From contig JAMSLZ010000003.1 of NCBI GenBank assembly GCA_026027325.1, forward strand, positions 1,054,001 through 1,118,000: DNA of 64,000 nucleotides. The letters are read 5' to 3'. Source of the stretch: Actinomucor elegans (taxonomy: Eukaryota > Mucoromycota > Mucoromycetes > Mucorales > Mucoraceae). The position numbers and the translations under genes are program-made. Below the pieces are notes generated by a model. It searched no databases, had not been told where the DNA came from, and saw nothing but the letters and a program-made list of their open reading frames with translations. Below are positions 51,528 to 63,378 of the stretch, one piece after another (the stretch's first letter is position 1; the number at the start of each line of letters is the position of its first letter).

Positions 51528-54456
51528 ATGTTGGAACCAGATACCAAACAAAAAGGAATGACGTTCCAGAGACGGAATCCTCGTCCAATTAATTTAATAC
51601 CAGATCTCGATGTACCTCCATTAATACCGCGCTGGTAAAAAATTAAAGCTTTTGTAAATCCCAATGCGCGACTAATATTCGTATGTATAGGTTTCATGCT
51701 ATAGATAATCCAGTCAGCGATCCTATATCACTTCGAAAAGCCAAGAGCTCTTCCACACTCAACAAAGCTTCTGTGCCCAAGAGCCCTTCCACGCCCAAAC
51801 TCAAGCTTTCTTCCAAATGGGTTCCATTCTCTCAGCGTGACTCAGCTGCACTTGAAAAAGCATACCAGGTATGTGCACGCAAGCAAATAAAGAAGCAATA
51901 GTATCTGATATTATACATAGAATCATGATGTACGGGCTCGCGTCCCTGTCAATGAAGATCACTTGTTTGAAGTAGACGTGACAGAACGTACGATTAGCCC
52001 AGTGTATTGGGAAGGGCCTAGCTATGAAGTACGTCGGGCTACTTGGTTTATGCAAAGTGATGGTTGGGTTCCTTGCGAAGAAAACATAGCAGAGCAGATT
52101 GAACTTGGTTACTAGTAACGTAGTTGAAGGGCTCAAGTGATACATGTAACCCAATAGCTAACATCTTTATATATATATAGTAAGCACAAGCCATATTTGA
52201 CTACAACGTCGTCATCATCATCCTTACATACGAGTTATGCTACCAACGCAGAAGAAGAAGCAGCAGATGCAGCTTCGTCAATAGAAGAAAAAAAACTAGA
52301 GATGTCATTATCCAAGCAATCGGTAGATAAGCAATGGAATTTGTTGGGTCCTTATTTGGGGCAATACATCGTGTATACGGGTAAAAATAATGCTTGGCTA
52401 TTATCGTAAGTCTATCAAAAAAAAAAAAAAAAAAATAGATGGAACGGAGCGAAGGACTAATCTTACATATATATAGAAACACAACTAGTAGTAAATTCGC
52501 CAAGAGCATTATTACACGACTAACAAATAAACAGAATCTGGGTGGAACACGATTGATACGTGGATATCCTGCAGTGGAAGAATTGACAAAAAAGAGTAAA
52601 ACTGCTACGAAATCAACCACAGCGCCACCTACTGTCGAGGAAACATCAGACGGGAACCTATCCTCAGATGAAGAAGCAGTAAAGGAAGAAGAAAGACAGC
52701 AAATGGAAAGCAACGAAGCCGAAGATTATGATAATGAAAATAGCGAAGAAGAAGTACGAAAGATTGATCATCTCATGTTTGTCATTCATGGGTAAGCAAA
52801 AGAGGTTATTGCTTGTATAGTCTATTGACTACTTGCTTAGTGTGGGTCAGAAGATGTCTGAAAGAACTGGACAGACATTTGTACATGGTAAGACTAAGCA
52901 GTCGTCGCATTATAAAGGCTAACAATCTGACAGACGTCAACGTAATGAGGAAAACGTTCAAAATGGCATATCCAGCAGTTATTTCAACTACATCTACACC
53001 TCATAGACCAAATGGCATTCAAGTATTACCTATTATGTGGAGACAGGATATCAAATTCGGTATGGCTGCTGATGATGAAGACGGTGTAGAAGCAGACCTT
53101 GGTACAATAGGTGTGGAAGATGGTTGTCCTACTCTAGATGAGCTTACATTAGAGGGTGTTCCCAATATCCGAACTGTGGTATCTGATGTCTTAATGGATG
53201 GTAAGCAAAATGATGAGTTTTATTGCGTATATAGTGCTTATGTATGTATATATATATATATAAATATTAGTGCCACTGTACATGACACCAAGATACCGTG
53301 AACTCATGACACAGATCATTGCTAAAGAAATTAATAGAGTGTATAGACTCTTTGGCAGTAGAAATCCTGAGTTTTTGGAGAAAGGCAAAGTCTCTATCTT
53401 TGGTCATTCACTTGGGTCTCTATTGGCATTCGATATGTTAACATTGCAACCTATGACTACAGCACCCATAGATGAACATCCTATACCCAACAATAATGAT
53501 AGCAGAAAGCTTCCTCCTCTGTTGTTCCCAGTACAAAACTTTTTCGCTGCTGGCTCACCTTTAGGCGTCATTTTGCTATTGCGAGGCTTCAAGATCGCCT
53601 CGCGTAAATCATTAGGACACGCATCTGCGCACGCTGTTCTTTCAGATGTCAAATCTCCATCACCCTCTTCTATCAATCTATGCTATCCAGCTGTTGATAA
53701 CCTTTATAATATCTTTCACAAAGTAAGTACTCTACATTGAGACATATCAATAAATTAACGTGATCGTTATAGTCTGATCCAGTCGCTTATCGTTTGGAGC
53801 CTTTGATTGCTCGCCACTATTCTGCCAAACTAAAACCAGAGCCTATTCCTTACATGAAAGGCGGCCTCAAGGGTGTGATAGATGCTAGTTTCAACGTAGG
53901 ATCTGGTATTGCTAATCGAGCAGGCGCCATGTATGAGTCTTTTAAGATGGGATTAACAACTAACCTGTTCATGCGCGGCTTGGGGCTCTCGCGTCAACAG
54001 ATTTACGAGGACACGCATCCAGATGATGAATTACCTCAAGATCCAAACTCTTTAAACGATACATCCTCTGCCAATGCTAATCCAGAAGAAACCAGTAATC
54101 GATTAACACGTATTCGATCCAATAGCGATCCAGCGCACGCTTTCTCCAGCGACTTCAGATACAAGACCAATACGCGTACAAGTATCAAGGGTAAATCGTC
54201 TATTCGCAAGTCACCGCCTATTCCTTTACCTACATCCAATGCAACTCCATATTCTCAAGGAGCCCAAAAATTAAAGATGCTTAACGTGACAGGCAGAGTA
54301 GATTATTGCATACAAGAAGGTTTACTAGAGAATCCTTATCTCAGCGCATTCAGTGCTCATATGCAATATTGGCAGGCAAGTGATTGTATTATGATAGCTA
54401 TTATGACTTTTCTAAATAGTGTTATAGGATTTGGATGTAGCGGCATTTATTATTAA
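51528..54456 (+). CDS. DDHD-domain phospholipase A1 (PA-PLA1 family)
   Basis: Intracellular phospholipase acting on phosphatidic acid or cardiolipin-type lipids. Exons 51528-51634, 51691-51868, 51921-52114, 52181-52405, 52477-52791, 52841-52887, 52934-53200, 53271-53722, 53773-54456 give 822 aa. The first exon (MLEPDTKQKGMTFQ...) is added because it splices through a phase 2 intron into FHAIDNPVSDP, a conserved family start; open reading begins before it nowhere else. Central parts show PVYWEGPSYEVRRATWF, HLMFVIHGVGQKM, and the lipase elbow GHSLGS with nucleophile Ser491. The DDHD domain follows (FFAAGSPLGV, LYNIFHKSDPVAYRLEPL, GRVDYCIQE). Two acidic or Ser/Thr-rich inserts enlarge the protein. 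The last about 25 codons may instead be removed by a GC-AG intron (see findings). The gene converges with the glycosidase gene, 71 bp between stop codons. Confidence 0.93.
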
Positions 54457-54527
54457 GCAAATTTACACTACACATGCTATGGATAATACCTTTAGTAATA
54501 CAACGACAGCCAATGTGTAATAAACAA

Positions 54528-56086
54528 TTACGCGGGTAATAGCAGTAAAGTCTGACTTTGACCTGGACGTAATACAATACTATACTTGTCTTTATATACA
54601 CCTAGATTCTCTCCTGTCCAGATATCCTTTAGCTGAGCCCTTGATAAGCCAACATCTGCTATATTCAGAGTAACTTCATGGCTCAAACCCAACATAAATA
54701 TGTATGTATGTGCATTGATTAAACAAACATATATGCGACCATCCTTTAGTTTCTTCCACCAGACTTGCTTTCTATTCTGCCAAACGTTTCCAGATCCTAT
54801 AGGCCTAGCCATAACGCCACTCTGATGGATTTCTAGCATTTCAGGATGATTGTACCAAGCCAGATACTTGTCGGGAATAGTGCGCGGATCAGCGCCAGTA
54901 CAAAAGACTGAAGATACAATAGCCCAAAAGCTAATACAAGTTTGACGTACGTCATCGTTATCTAGACCATCTATACATTTACCATTGACCGTCATACCCA
55001 CCAAGACGGCGTCCAAATCAATATAAAAGCCATAATCACTGCCTACTACGCAAGTATCTACCCACTTCTCACATGGCGTGATACGCTGCATGATGCGATG
55101 TGACGAAGTCATGCTTCTGGTAGAATAAGATTCAATATCCACATAAATTCGAGCCCCATTGGCAATTTGAGCCCATTCATCAGCATAAGAGGCATCGATT
55201 TGCCAAGAAATCTCTAACCAAATATCAAACCGTTGGAATGCATTGTACATCATTTGCGTGCAGGCTCGGTTATCAGGGCCAGTATAAGGATAGTATTCGC
55301 TGCCGCCGCCTGGACCAACTGCATCCAATTTGACAAAAGAAATACCCCATTCGTGAAAAAGCTCGGCAATGGAATCATAGTACTTTTGGACCAAGTCGTT
55401 GTGCTCGTCTGGCATGTAGGTGGTACCTTTGAAACCGCAACCTTCTTTGCGAGAAGGAACCAATTGGTCCAATGTTTTATCAGTACCTTTTATATGCTTC
55501 TTTTGAACTACACCATCTTGTCGAATACCGGGTAAGATGTAAATGCCTAGTTTGTGTCCATTCTTAGCCAAATGATCTGAGATAGGTCGAAGACCGTTTG
55601 GAAATATATCTTTTCGAACGCTCCAGCGACCATATTCATCGCATTCATTACACCTTTCGATACACGAATAGTTAGAAATTCTTCTTTTTTTTCCTTGGTA
55701 CATGTAACTCTATTACCATCCTGAATCGAGATTAATGTATTCATAAGCTGGCATCTTTACCTTCATGGTGTCCGAAATGTCTTTTATGTTTTGTTCATTG
55801 AACCTATTTGAACTGAGTAAGGCAAGTGTACACATGTCATTGTACATGTATTACCAAGGCTGTAAATGCTTTCCTCCATAGCCTGGAACATCGTCTAGTA
55901 ACTGTGAGGACCAGGTAGAGAACCCAAGAATAGGTTTTTTGGCATACTCTCGAACTCTAAATAGTTTATGCAAACTTTGTTAATGGACACAAAAGTCCTA
56001 GTCAAGAACTCGGCAGTTTTTTTTTACTCTTTTAAACTACAAGATCGGCTGCTATTTGATCGAATGGTGTTGGTTGAAGTTGACAT
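54528..56086 (-). CDS. GH27-like glycosidase (alpha-galactosidase family)
   Basis: Retaining glycosidase of the melibiase fold. Minus-strand exons 56041-56086, 55855-55954, 55717-55803, 54528-55653 give 452 aa. Family elements: ILGFSTWSSQLL near the start, the EYINLDSGW turn (split by a small intron with a CTAAC branch site), FPNGLRP, the nucleophile in FVKLDAVGPG, DIWLEISW, and a later YIDLDAVLVG that replaces the WNDPDML acid/base motif, with the second Asp as the likely acid. A C-terminal beta-domain follows. No signal peptide is seen (start MSTSTNTIRS), which is unusual for a fungal secreted alpha-galactosidase and suggests either an intracellular enzyme or a missed 5' exon. Substrate could be alpha-galactoside or alpha-N-acetylgalactosaminide. 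Confidence 0.85.
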
Positions 56087-56228
56087 GGTGGGAAATAAAG
56101 AAAGTAGAACAGAGACTAGCCTCGATAAGTAGGAGAACTTCCCCAATGAATTCCAATCTATCCTAATCGAGATACAAATAGTGACAAGTGATCCATGAGC
56201 TGCATTGGAGCAACCCGGCTTTTTTAAA

Positions 56229-56251
56229 AATATATATATATATATATATAT
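56229..56251. repeat. (TA)n microsatellite
   Basis: Alternating TA run upstream of the glycosidase gene. Confidence 0.85.
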
Positions 56252-57124
56252 TGGTTTACTATTGGCAATGTTTGTAAATAAACATCATTTAGGTGCTAAA
56301 TGGTAAAAAGAGCATTCAAGTTTTCTTAAAAAACTACAGGGCTATCATCCTAAAAATCCATATATTGTATGTGGTGCTTGATTTACGTCATATAACCTTG
56401 TTTTTCTATTAGAGCGAAAACACATAAAAATACATGTTTTATTACAGAACATATTCTTATATCTGTATGATCAATGAACCCAGAAAATCTTTTGAATTTC
56501 GTGTAATATATGAAGAATATAATATATTTTATTGGTAGCAGACATTCTCACACAGCAATTACTGGATGTTGATATAGAATGATACCAAACGGTTTCAAAT
56601 CCGCTTTGATTCCTAAAATTTTCTACACCAGGAAGAAACCAAAATACATCTTCCAATCCAGGAAATATCTAATGCACCACTTAGTCTTCCAAATGAGTTT
56701 GCTATAATAGTAGTGCATAGGCATAGCTTAGCGTTATTAAAGAAGACAGATGCACAGGGTTTTGCACCATCAAGTCAAAAATTGCTTTCACATCAATAAT
56801 AAATTGAGGTAAATCTTTTTTGAGTCTTCGAAAATATCTAGAATAAAGCGCACTCTTTCATATGAGCTTATTTTAGAGTAATTAGATATCTACATTGGCA
56901 GGTATTACAGATAGTATCATGCATGTTTTGCATATTTGATCTAGTCAGTAATTTGTTTAGTATCCTACTTATTCCTGTGAAATGTCGCAGCTTTTGCTGG
57001 TGCAAGTTTGAAATAAACGGCTTCACCAACTGAATTTATCATTTCATTGTAGCAAGCGACATTTAATAACATTCATTTCATATAAACTACTTATTGATTA
57101 GATTACTATGAATCTACAGGCTTT

Positions 57125-57355
57125 ACGATCTTAGATTAATGCCGCATCTGATTATGAAAACGATCAGGATCAAATGTTTCAGTCACTATAACTGATCTCT
57201 AAATGAACTTATAACGCGTATAATATACAAAAATGATCTGCTCTATAGTACATGCAGATTATATAAGCTGGATCAATAGATCTATAGATCTCTTAGGCGA
57301 TCTGGGTTTGATGTTGCTTTTAATAATTAGCTCATGTTCAGAATGAACTACTGCT
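57125..57355 (-). repeat. Dispersed box repeat, reverse pair
   Basis: Minus-strand reads: 57275-57355 gives GTAGTTCATTCTGAACATGA, GCTAATTATTAAAAGCAACA, TCAAACCCAGATCGCC, AGAGATCTATAGATCTATTG, the most complete copy at its 5' and 3' ends; 57125-57160 gives CATAATCAGATGCGGCATTA. The palindrome AGATCTATAGATCT is at 57278-57291. Confidence 0.7.
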
Positions 57356-58206
57356 TCAACTAGAGTTTTTACTTGACTACTGGATTACGATTGTTATACT
57401 TTGTTTGTTAATCATCAGATGTAATTTATATGGATTTCATAGTACAATGGGAATTCAATTCTTAAGTATTTTGAGGCCGTCTCGCTTTTGATCAGTATCC
57501 GACATTCTAAATAAGGCCTCTCAGCTATTATAACTACTAGTATACCCATAGAGAACATGTTAAAATAAAATAATAATAATAAAACTTGGGCGTTTATATG
57601 TTATTTCATATGAGATATATAAACATATTTTCCCATCGTCGTAGCATTATTTGTCAATATTATGCTTGTTAGCAAGATGTCTACTTATATATTTGATTAT
57701 ACAGTATACTATCACATTAGTTTATATAAAGTTGCTAGAAAATACCTTCTCACGAACTTTGTATTACCACTAGTTGCTCTACAATCATGCGTTGTGATTC
57801 GGGCCTCTCTTTATTGAGCGCGTTTTGTGGCCAACTGCTCATCTTCAAAATTATTCAATACCGTTCTCTATTTAATCGGTTATTGGTACATTGAATGCAA
57901 ATAATCAGATCTTGTGTATATCATATATTCCCACAAAAAACACGCTCAAAACTTACTTCTTGTCACGAAAATGCCAAAGTGAATCCACTCAGAAAGCCTA
58001 ATTTTTTGTGTATCAGCTTTATACCGAGGGTCGCTATAAAACAGAAAAAGCTGACCTTATCGTGTGACCTTTATTTAAACCCAACTTTCGCACGGGTGGT
58101 TATTAAAAGTCAACTTTGGGTCTAGCGTATTTTCCCTTAAAACTATATTTGCCCTTTTTTTTTTATTTCTTCTTTTCTTTTCTCTTTACAATAATTCAAA
58201 AAAAAA

Positions 58207-59979
58207 ATGGATCAATTTTTGAAATACGTTGATCAACATCAAAACGATTTCGTTGAAAGACTTCGCAAGGCCGTTGCTATTCCCAGGTAAAAAAAAAAAA
58301 AAAGAATGCTATTTTTATGCGAAGCCAAATGGAAATTATTGACAAAAGACGCGTCTTTGTGTAGTGTCAGTGGCGACCCTTCTCACCGTCCTGATGTTTT
58401 CCGCATGTCTGAATTCTTGGTTAAAGAATTAAAGGCTCTTGGTGCCTCTGTCGAGACACGCGATCTTGGTAAGCAAGATTGGCATGGTCAAGAATTGGAT
58501 TTGCCTCCTATTGTTCTTGCTACTGTGGGTACAAATCCTGAAAAGAAGACCATTTTGGTTTATGGTCATTACGACGTTCAACCTGTAAGTCTTTTAAATT
58601 AGGTTCTCAATCATGTACTCATATTTCGTAGGCTCTTCTTGAAGACGGTTGGAACACAGATCCTTTCACTTTGGTTGAAGATGAAAACAATCGTTTAATT
58701 GGTCGTGGCTCTTCTGACGACAAGGGCCCAGTGCTTGGCTGGATTAATGTAGTTGAAGCACACAAGGCTCTTGGCCTTGAATTGCCCGTCAACCTCAAGT
58801 TTTGTCTTGAAGGCATGGAAGAGTCTGGTTCTGAAGGATTAGATGCTCTCATTTTTGATGAAGCAGACAAGTATTTCAAGGATGTGGATGCTGTGTGTAT
58901 TTCTGATAATTACTGGTTGGGTACTACTAAGCCTTGTTTGACTTATGGTCTTCGTGGTGTCTCTTACTTCCATATGAAGGTCAAGGGTCCTGTAAGTGGA
59001 TGAAACTACTTGATTTGGAATATATTCTCATATTTATCTAGCGTGCTGATCTTCACTCTGGTGTCTTTGGTGGTACTGTCCATGAACCTATGACAGATCT
59101 CTTTGCTGTGATGAGTAAACTTGTAGATACCAATGGTAAAATCCTTGTCCCCGGTATTTATGAAAAAGTTCGTGGTTTATCACGTAAGTTGTTAAAATAT
59201 TTTTCAGTGTAAAAAAAACTCCTCTTTAATATCCTATTTCATATAGCTGAGGAAGAAAAGACTTATGATGACTTGGCTTTCAAGATGGAAGAACTTCATG
59301 CTGCTGTTGGTAACACGACTAATATCCATGACACTATCCGTGAAACTTTGCAATGCCGTTGGAGAAACCCTTCTCTTTCCTTACACGGTGTTGAAGGTGC
59401 CTTCTACAATCCTGGTGACAAGACTGTCATTCCTGCTTGCGTTACTGGTAAATTCTCTATTCGTACTGTCCCTGATATGAATCCCAAGGAAGTATCTGCT
59501 CTCGTGGTCAAGTATTGTCAAGATGAATTTGCCAAATTGGGCTCCAAGAACAGCTTGGAAGTGCATTGCACTCATGATGGCAATTACTGGCTCTCAAGTC
59601 CCGAACATCCCAACTATGGTAAGTCATGCTTTAAAAGGCTAAACGATGTGTATTCATGTGTAACGTTCTGTAGTTGCCGCTGCAAAGGCTGTTGAGACTG
59701 TATACAAGATCAAGCCTGATTTGACCCGTGAAGGTGGCTCTATCCCTGTCACTCTTTCTTTCCAAGATGCTTTGAAAAAGAATGTCTTGTTATTGCCAAT
59801 GGGCCGTGGTGATGATGTATGTTTGAAGTCGATTGATATAAACTTGAGCTCATTCTTTTCTTTTATTTTATTTGTAGGGTGCTCATTCTATCAATGAAAA
59901 GTTGGATAGAGACAATTACATCAAGGGTACTCAATTATTGGGTGCTTACTTGTATGAAGTTTGTGATGTCGAATTGTAA
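58207..59979 (+). CDS. DUG1: Cytosolic Cys-Gly/non-specific dipeptidase (M20, Dug1/CNDP2)
   Basis: Metallopeptidase of glutathione breakdown, hydrolysing Cys-Gly and other dipeptides in the cytosol. Exons 58207-58286, 58365-58584, 58632-58991, 59042-59183, 59247-59618, 59674-59816, 59878-59979 give 472 aa, the usual family length. Metal ligands are visible: His95 in YGHYDVQP, the bridging Asp (about 129) in [10 protein letters not shown], the Glu pair (163/164) in [11 protein letters not shown], Asp192 in CISDNYWL, and the late His in [12 protein letters not shown]. The dimerisation domain has [11 protein letters not shown]. The first intron holds a perfect 14-bp palindrome AAAGACGCGTCTTT (58345-58358). 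A pyrimidine-rich leader precedes the ATG. Nothing broken; a firm assignment. Confidence 0.97.
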
Positions 59980-60446
59980 AAATATAACACGAATTGTGAA
60001 TAAAATAACCTCGAGTCATATGAGGTTTTGTAATAAAGCATCCTTCTCTATATCACTGAAATGTTTCACAATTAAGTGATAGCTATTACGTTCTTGGTTG
60101 CTAAGGCGTGACTGGCTCCGGTTGCTATGGGTGCCTGGTTACTAGGACGCGACGGGCTCCTGGTTGCTAAGACGCATAGTTGCCGTGTGGGTTGTTCCTG
60201 GTTACTAAGGTGTGATTGTTTCAATTTTTATGGCATGGTTTACTAGATAGCCTGTAACTGCTTTAGCCAATATTATTTACCAGGATAACAAATGCATACT
60301 AGTTCTATTCATTAGCTATTCGTCTGTATATCATTGCTTTTATTAAATATCTCGGTCAATAGAATACAAACGTACAGGATACCCGTAAATCAATTTTTCT
60401 CTTTCTTTTTCTTCTTTTTTTTTTTCTCCAAAATTTTTTTATTATT
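59980..60446. other. Region between dipeptidase and kinase genes
   Basis: No gene. It contains the GC-rich minisatellite at 60091-60218 and a pyrimidine-rich tract at about 60394-60428 in front of the kinase gene. Confidence 0.6.
60091..60218 (+). repeat. Degenerate GC-rich minisatellite
   Basis: Five imperfect units begin with GGTTGCTA or GGTTACTA and often close with GGCTCC or GTTCC: starts at about 60095, 60120, 60137, 60162 and 60200. The intervening letters follow AGG/AGAC-CGYGAC. It is much richer in G and C than its surroundings and lies about 110 nt after the dipeptidase stop codon. Confidence 0.75.
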
Positions 60447-61835
60447 ATGGCTACGACGACTACACAGCGACACTCCCATAGTAACGGAAAGCAAGCAATG
60501 TCCAATAATAGCACCAATGTCGTGAGTGTTCATTATAAAGTGGGTCGAAAGCTAGGTGAAGGTAGTTTTGGTATTATATATGAAGGTAATAAATTCTGCT
60601 CATCAAAGTTCAAATGGAGCTCATCTTTCTTTTCTTTTTTTTTTGTGTTTAGGCACAAACTTGTTGAACAACTTGCAAGTGGCTATCAAGTTCGAACCTC
60701 GAAAATCAGATGCACCTCAACTCAGAGACGAATATAGAACTTACAAGATATTATCTGGCACTCGTAAGTATGAAAAATGGGGGTACCTCCATCCACAGCG
60801 TACTCAACTCCTTAAACTATATAGCTGGTATTCCATCTGCTTATTATTTTGGTCAGGAAGGGTTACATAACATTTTGGTGATTGATTTATTGGGTCCCAG
60901 CTTGGAAGATCTTTTTGATACCTGTTCTAGAAAATTCAGCGTCAAAACTGTAGCTACTTTGGCTAGAAATATGGTAATAAGTTCTTTGAACATAGAATAA
61001 CAACTCACTCTATCATAGATTACTCGCATTCAAAGTGTTCACGAAAATCACTTAATCTATCGTGACATAAAGCCAGACAATTTTCTGATTGGTAGGCAAG
61101 GCACGTCGGAAGCCAATACCGTGTATCTTATTGATTTTGGCATGGCTAAGCAGTATCGCGATCCCAAAACCAAGCAGCATATTCCTTATCGCGAAAGAAA
61201 GAGTCTTTCAGGTACTGCTCGTTATATGAGTATTAATACACATTTAGGAAGAGAACAATCGAGAAGAGATGATTTAGAGTCGCTGGGTCATGTATTCATG
61301 TATTTCTTGAGAGGATCCTTACCATGGCAAGGATTAAAAGCTGCTACCAATAAGCAGAAATATGAAAAGATTGGCGAAAAGAAGCAGACAACTACCGTGA
61401 AAGATCTTTGTGCTGGGTTTCCCGGTAAGCACTTTTAGTGTATGCAATTCATTGAGCTCATGATGTTTCATATCTGAAGAGGAATTCGGTATCTATCTCC
61501 AGTATGTTCGTAAATTAGGTTTTGAAGAAACACCCGATTATGACTTTCTTCGAGACTTGTTCACCAAAGTTCTGAAACATCATGGTGATGTAGATGATGA
61601 AAACTATGACTGGATGCTACTGAACCAAGGCAAAGGTCTTTTAGAAAAGAAGCGTCAAAGCACTTTTAGAGCACCGCCACCACAGGCGCAAGAAGTTTAT
61701 GGCCGTACACAGCCTCCTATGATTCAACCTCAGCATCAGCAAGTAGTGGTTGACTATCAAGATGAATCACGGAAGAAAGGTTTTTGGCAACAATTTATAT
61801 CGTTTGTTACCTGTGGATTGTTTTCATGCCTTTAA
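60447..61835 (+). CDS. Casein kinase I, gamma/Yck type
   Basis: Membrane-linked Ser/Thr kinase of the CK1 group. Exons 60447-60585, 60653-60763, 60825-60973, 61019-61424, 61480-61835 give 386 aa. Kinase domain about 28-300: glycine loop [21 protein letters not shown] with the ATP-binding Lys, [12 protein letters not shown], catalytic loop [12 protein letters not shown] (Tyr in the HRD His place, as in CK1-gamma and Yck proteins), [10 protein letters not shown], and the CK1 signature [16 protein letters not shown]. The C-terminus ends ...[10 protein letters not shown]: two cysteines near the end, not a CaaX box, matching the palmitoylated ends of yeast Yck-type kinases. The tail before it is Gln/Pro-rich. 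Plasma membrane or vacuolar location is inferred from that. A pyrimidine-rich leader precedes the ATG. Confidence 0.95.
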
Positions 61836-62050
61836 TAAAAAAAAAAAAAAAAAAATCCCCATTTTTCGTCGTGTGACGTTACCTGTCAATTCTTCTATAG
61901 AAAATCCAAGACAATAACAGGAAGTGGCTTCCATTTCCTAAGCCCGAGTTTTCCAGTCAATAACAATGAATATGTGCGCGGATAAATTTTGCTTCGTTTC
62001 GCACTATCTATTTTCCACGCTTTCTTCTTCTTTTTGTACATACGCACCTT

Positions 62051-63349
62051 ATGATAATGAAAAGAGATAAACTTGTAGTCAATTCACTAAGACTACTGTG
62101 GATACTATTCATATTGAATAATGAATATTTTATTTTTTGGTTATCAGCAAAAACTTGTTCCTCTTTATCATCCAAGGCGCAAGTAAGTCTATATATTGCA
62201 ATTACTGGCTGGTGTATTAACAAACCACTATAGGCTCTAGGAAGATTATTATTGATAGGAGATCCTCAGCTAACAGACGATAAAAGCTATGATCGACCTT
62301 ATCTTGTCATGCAGATAACAAAGTTTTATAGCGCCCTTTATATGCAACGAAACTATAAACACTTGACTAGCACACTGGAGCCCACAGATATATGGATGAT
62401 GGGTGATTTATTAGATAATGGCAGAGAATGGAATGATGAGCAGTAAGTTCAATCATAACAATTGCATATCAGACAATTAATATATATACTTATTTATTTT
62501 TATAATAGATACACGCAAGAAATGAACCGGTTCTATACTATCTTTCCTACCAATATACCCACTCATTATATGGCAGGCAATCATGATATTGGATTTGGCG
62601 ATGGTATTCAACTCCATATAAAACAACGCTTCCAAGAAACAATAGGCCCGACTTCATATAGCTTTGAGAAGTACGGGTATTTATTTATTGTGCTTGATAC
62701 TGTATCCCTATCTGCTTCAAATCCAGCTATTCGCCAAGACGTTGAACGTGTTTTACAAACAACCAATTCCACCAAACCACGTATTCTTTTTACACATGTG
62801 CCGCTTTATAGATCACCATTGTTATCATGTGGACCTCATCGACAAAAAGGGGATTTTATTAAACAAGGTGCTGGCTATCAGTACCAAAATCTAGTGGATG
62901 AATCCTTATCTCAGTTCATATTGGATACTATCCAACCCGTTGCTGTTTTTTCGGGAGATGATCACGATTATTGCCAGGTAGTACACAACTCGATTACAGA
63001 AATTACAGTGCCGACATTTAGTATGGCTCAAGGTTTACACTTTCCGGGCGTTATGCTGTTGAATATCCATAATAGTAGTCGTATCAGTACCGACTTGTGT
63101 TGGTTGCCTAGTCAGATTGATGTATTCTTGAGATACGGTTATTGTATCGTATTGACAGTAGTATTATTGATGATTTGGCAGGCGTTTCAATACAAAACCA
63201 ATGGATATTCTCAACTATCCAAAGAGGAAATGGGTATAGCTTCATCACCTCAAAACAAGTCTGCTTCATCTCTGAAGTTTTTATATGTACTCAAAGATGT
63301 GGCTTGGGTTGGTTTCGTTACATATATCCTTTGTATATTGTTTTTATAA
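62051..63349 (+). CDS. Cdc1/Ted1/PGAP5-like membrane metallophosphoesterase
   Basis: ER/Golgi membrane phosphoesterase that by family remodels ethanolamine phosphate on GPI anchors. Exons 62051-62182, 62234-62442, 62509-63349 give 393 aa. An N-terminal hydrophobic segment (residues 10-32) serves as signal anchor. The calcineurin-like metal site is complete: IGDPQL, MGDLLDNGRE, AGNHDIGFG, THVPLYR and SGDDHDYC. Two more hydrophobic segments lie near the C-terminus (RYGYCIVLTVVLLMIWQAF and WVGFVTYILCILFL), separated by a Ser/Lys loop. This topology matches MPPE1/PGAP5 and yeast Cdc1/Ted1. The start at 62051 is the first ATG in frame; another lies two codons on. The stop is only 29 bp from that of the convergent HMG-box gene. 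Confidence 0.92.
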
Positions 63350-63378
63350 AAAAAAGAGAATGTTATTTGGTATATCAT

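Larger units (their letters stand above)
56087..58206. other. 2-kb intergenic region with repeat boxes
   Basis: No gene is supported on either strand. A (TA)n run lies at about 56229-56251; reverse box-repeat copies lie at 57125-57160 and 57275-57355. The right end is a pyrimidine-rich tract (about 58155-58190) just before the dipeptidase ATG, a usual fungal promoter feature. Confidence 0.6.

Noticed and set aside
51461..51697. 78-codon open frame on the minus strand
   Set aside because: It overlaps the first two exons and promoter of the DDHD lipase gene, whose sense reading fits a conserved family start; the antisense frame shows no recognisable protein.
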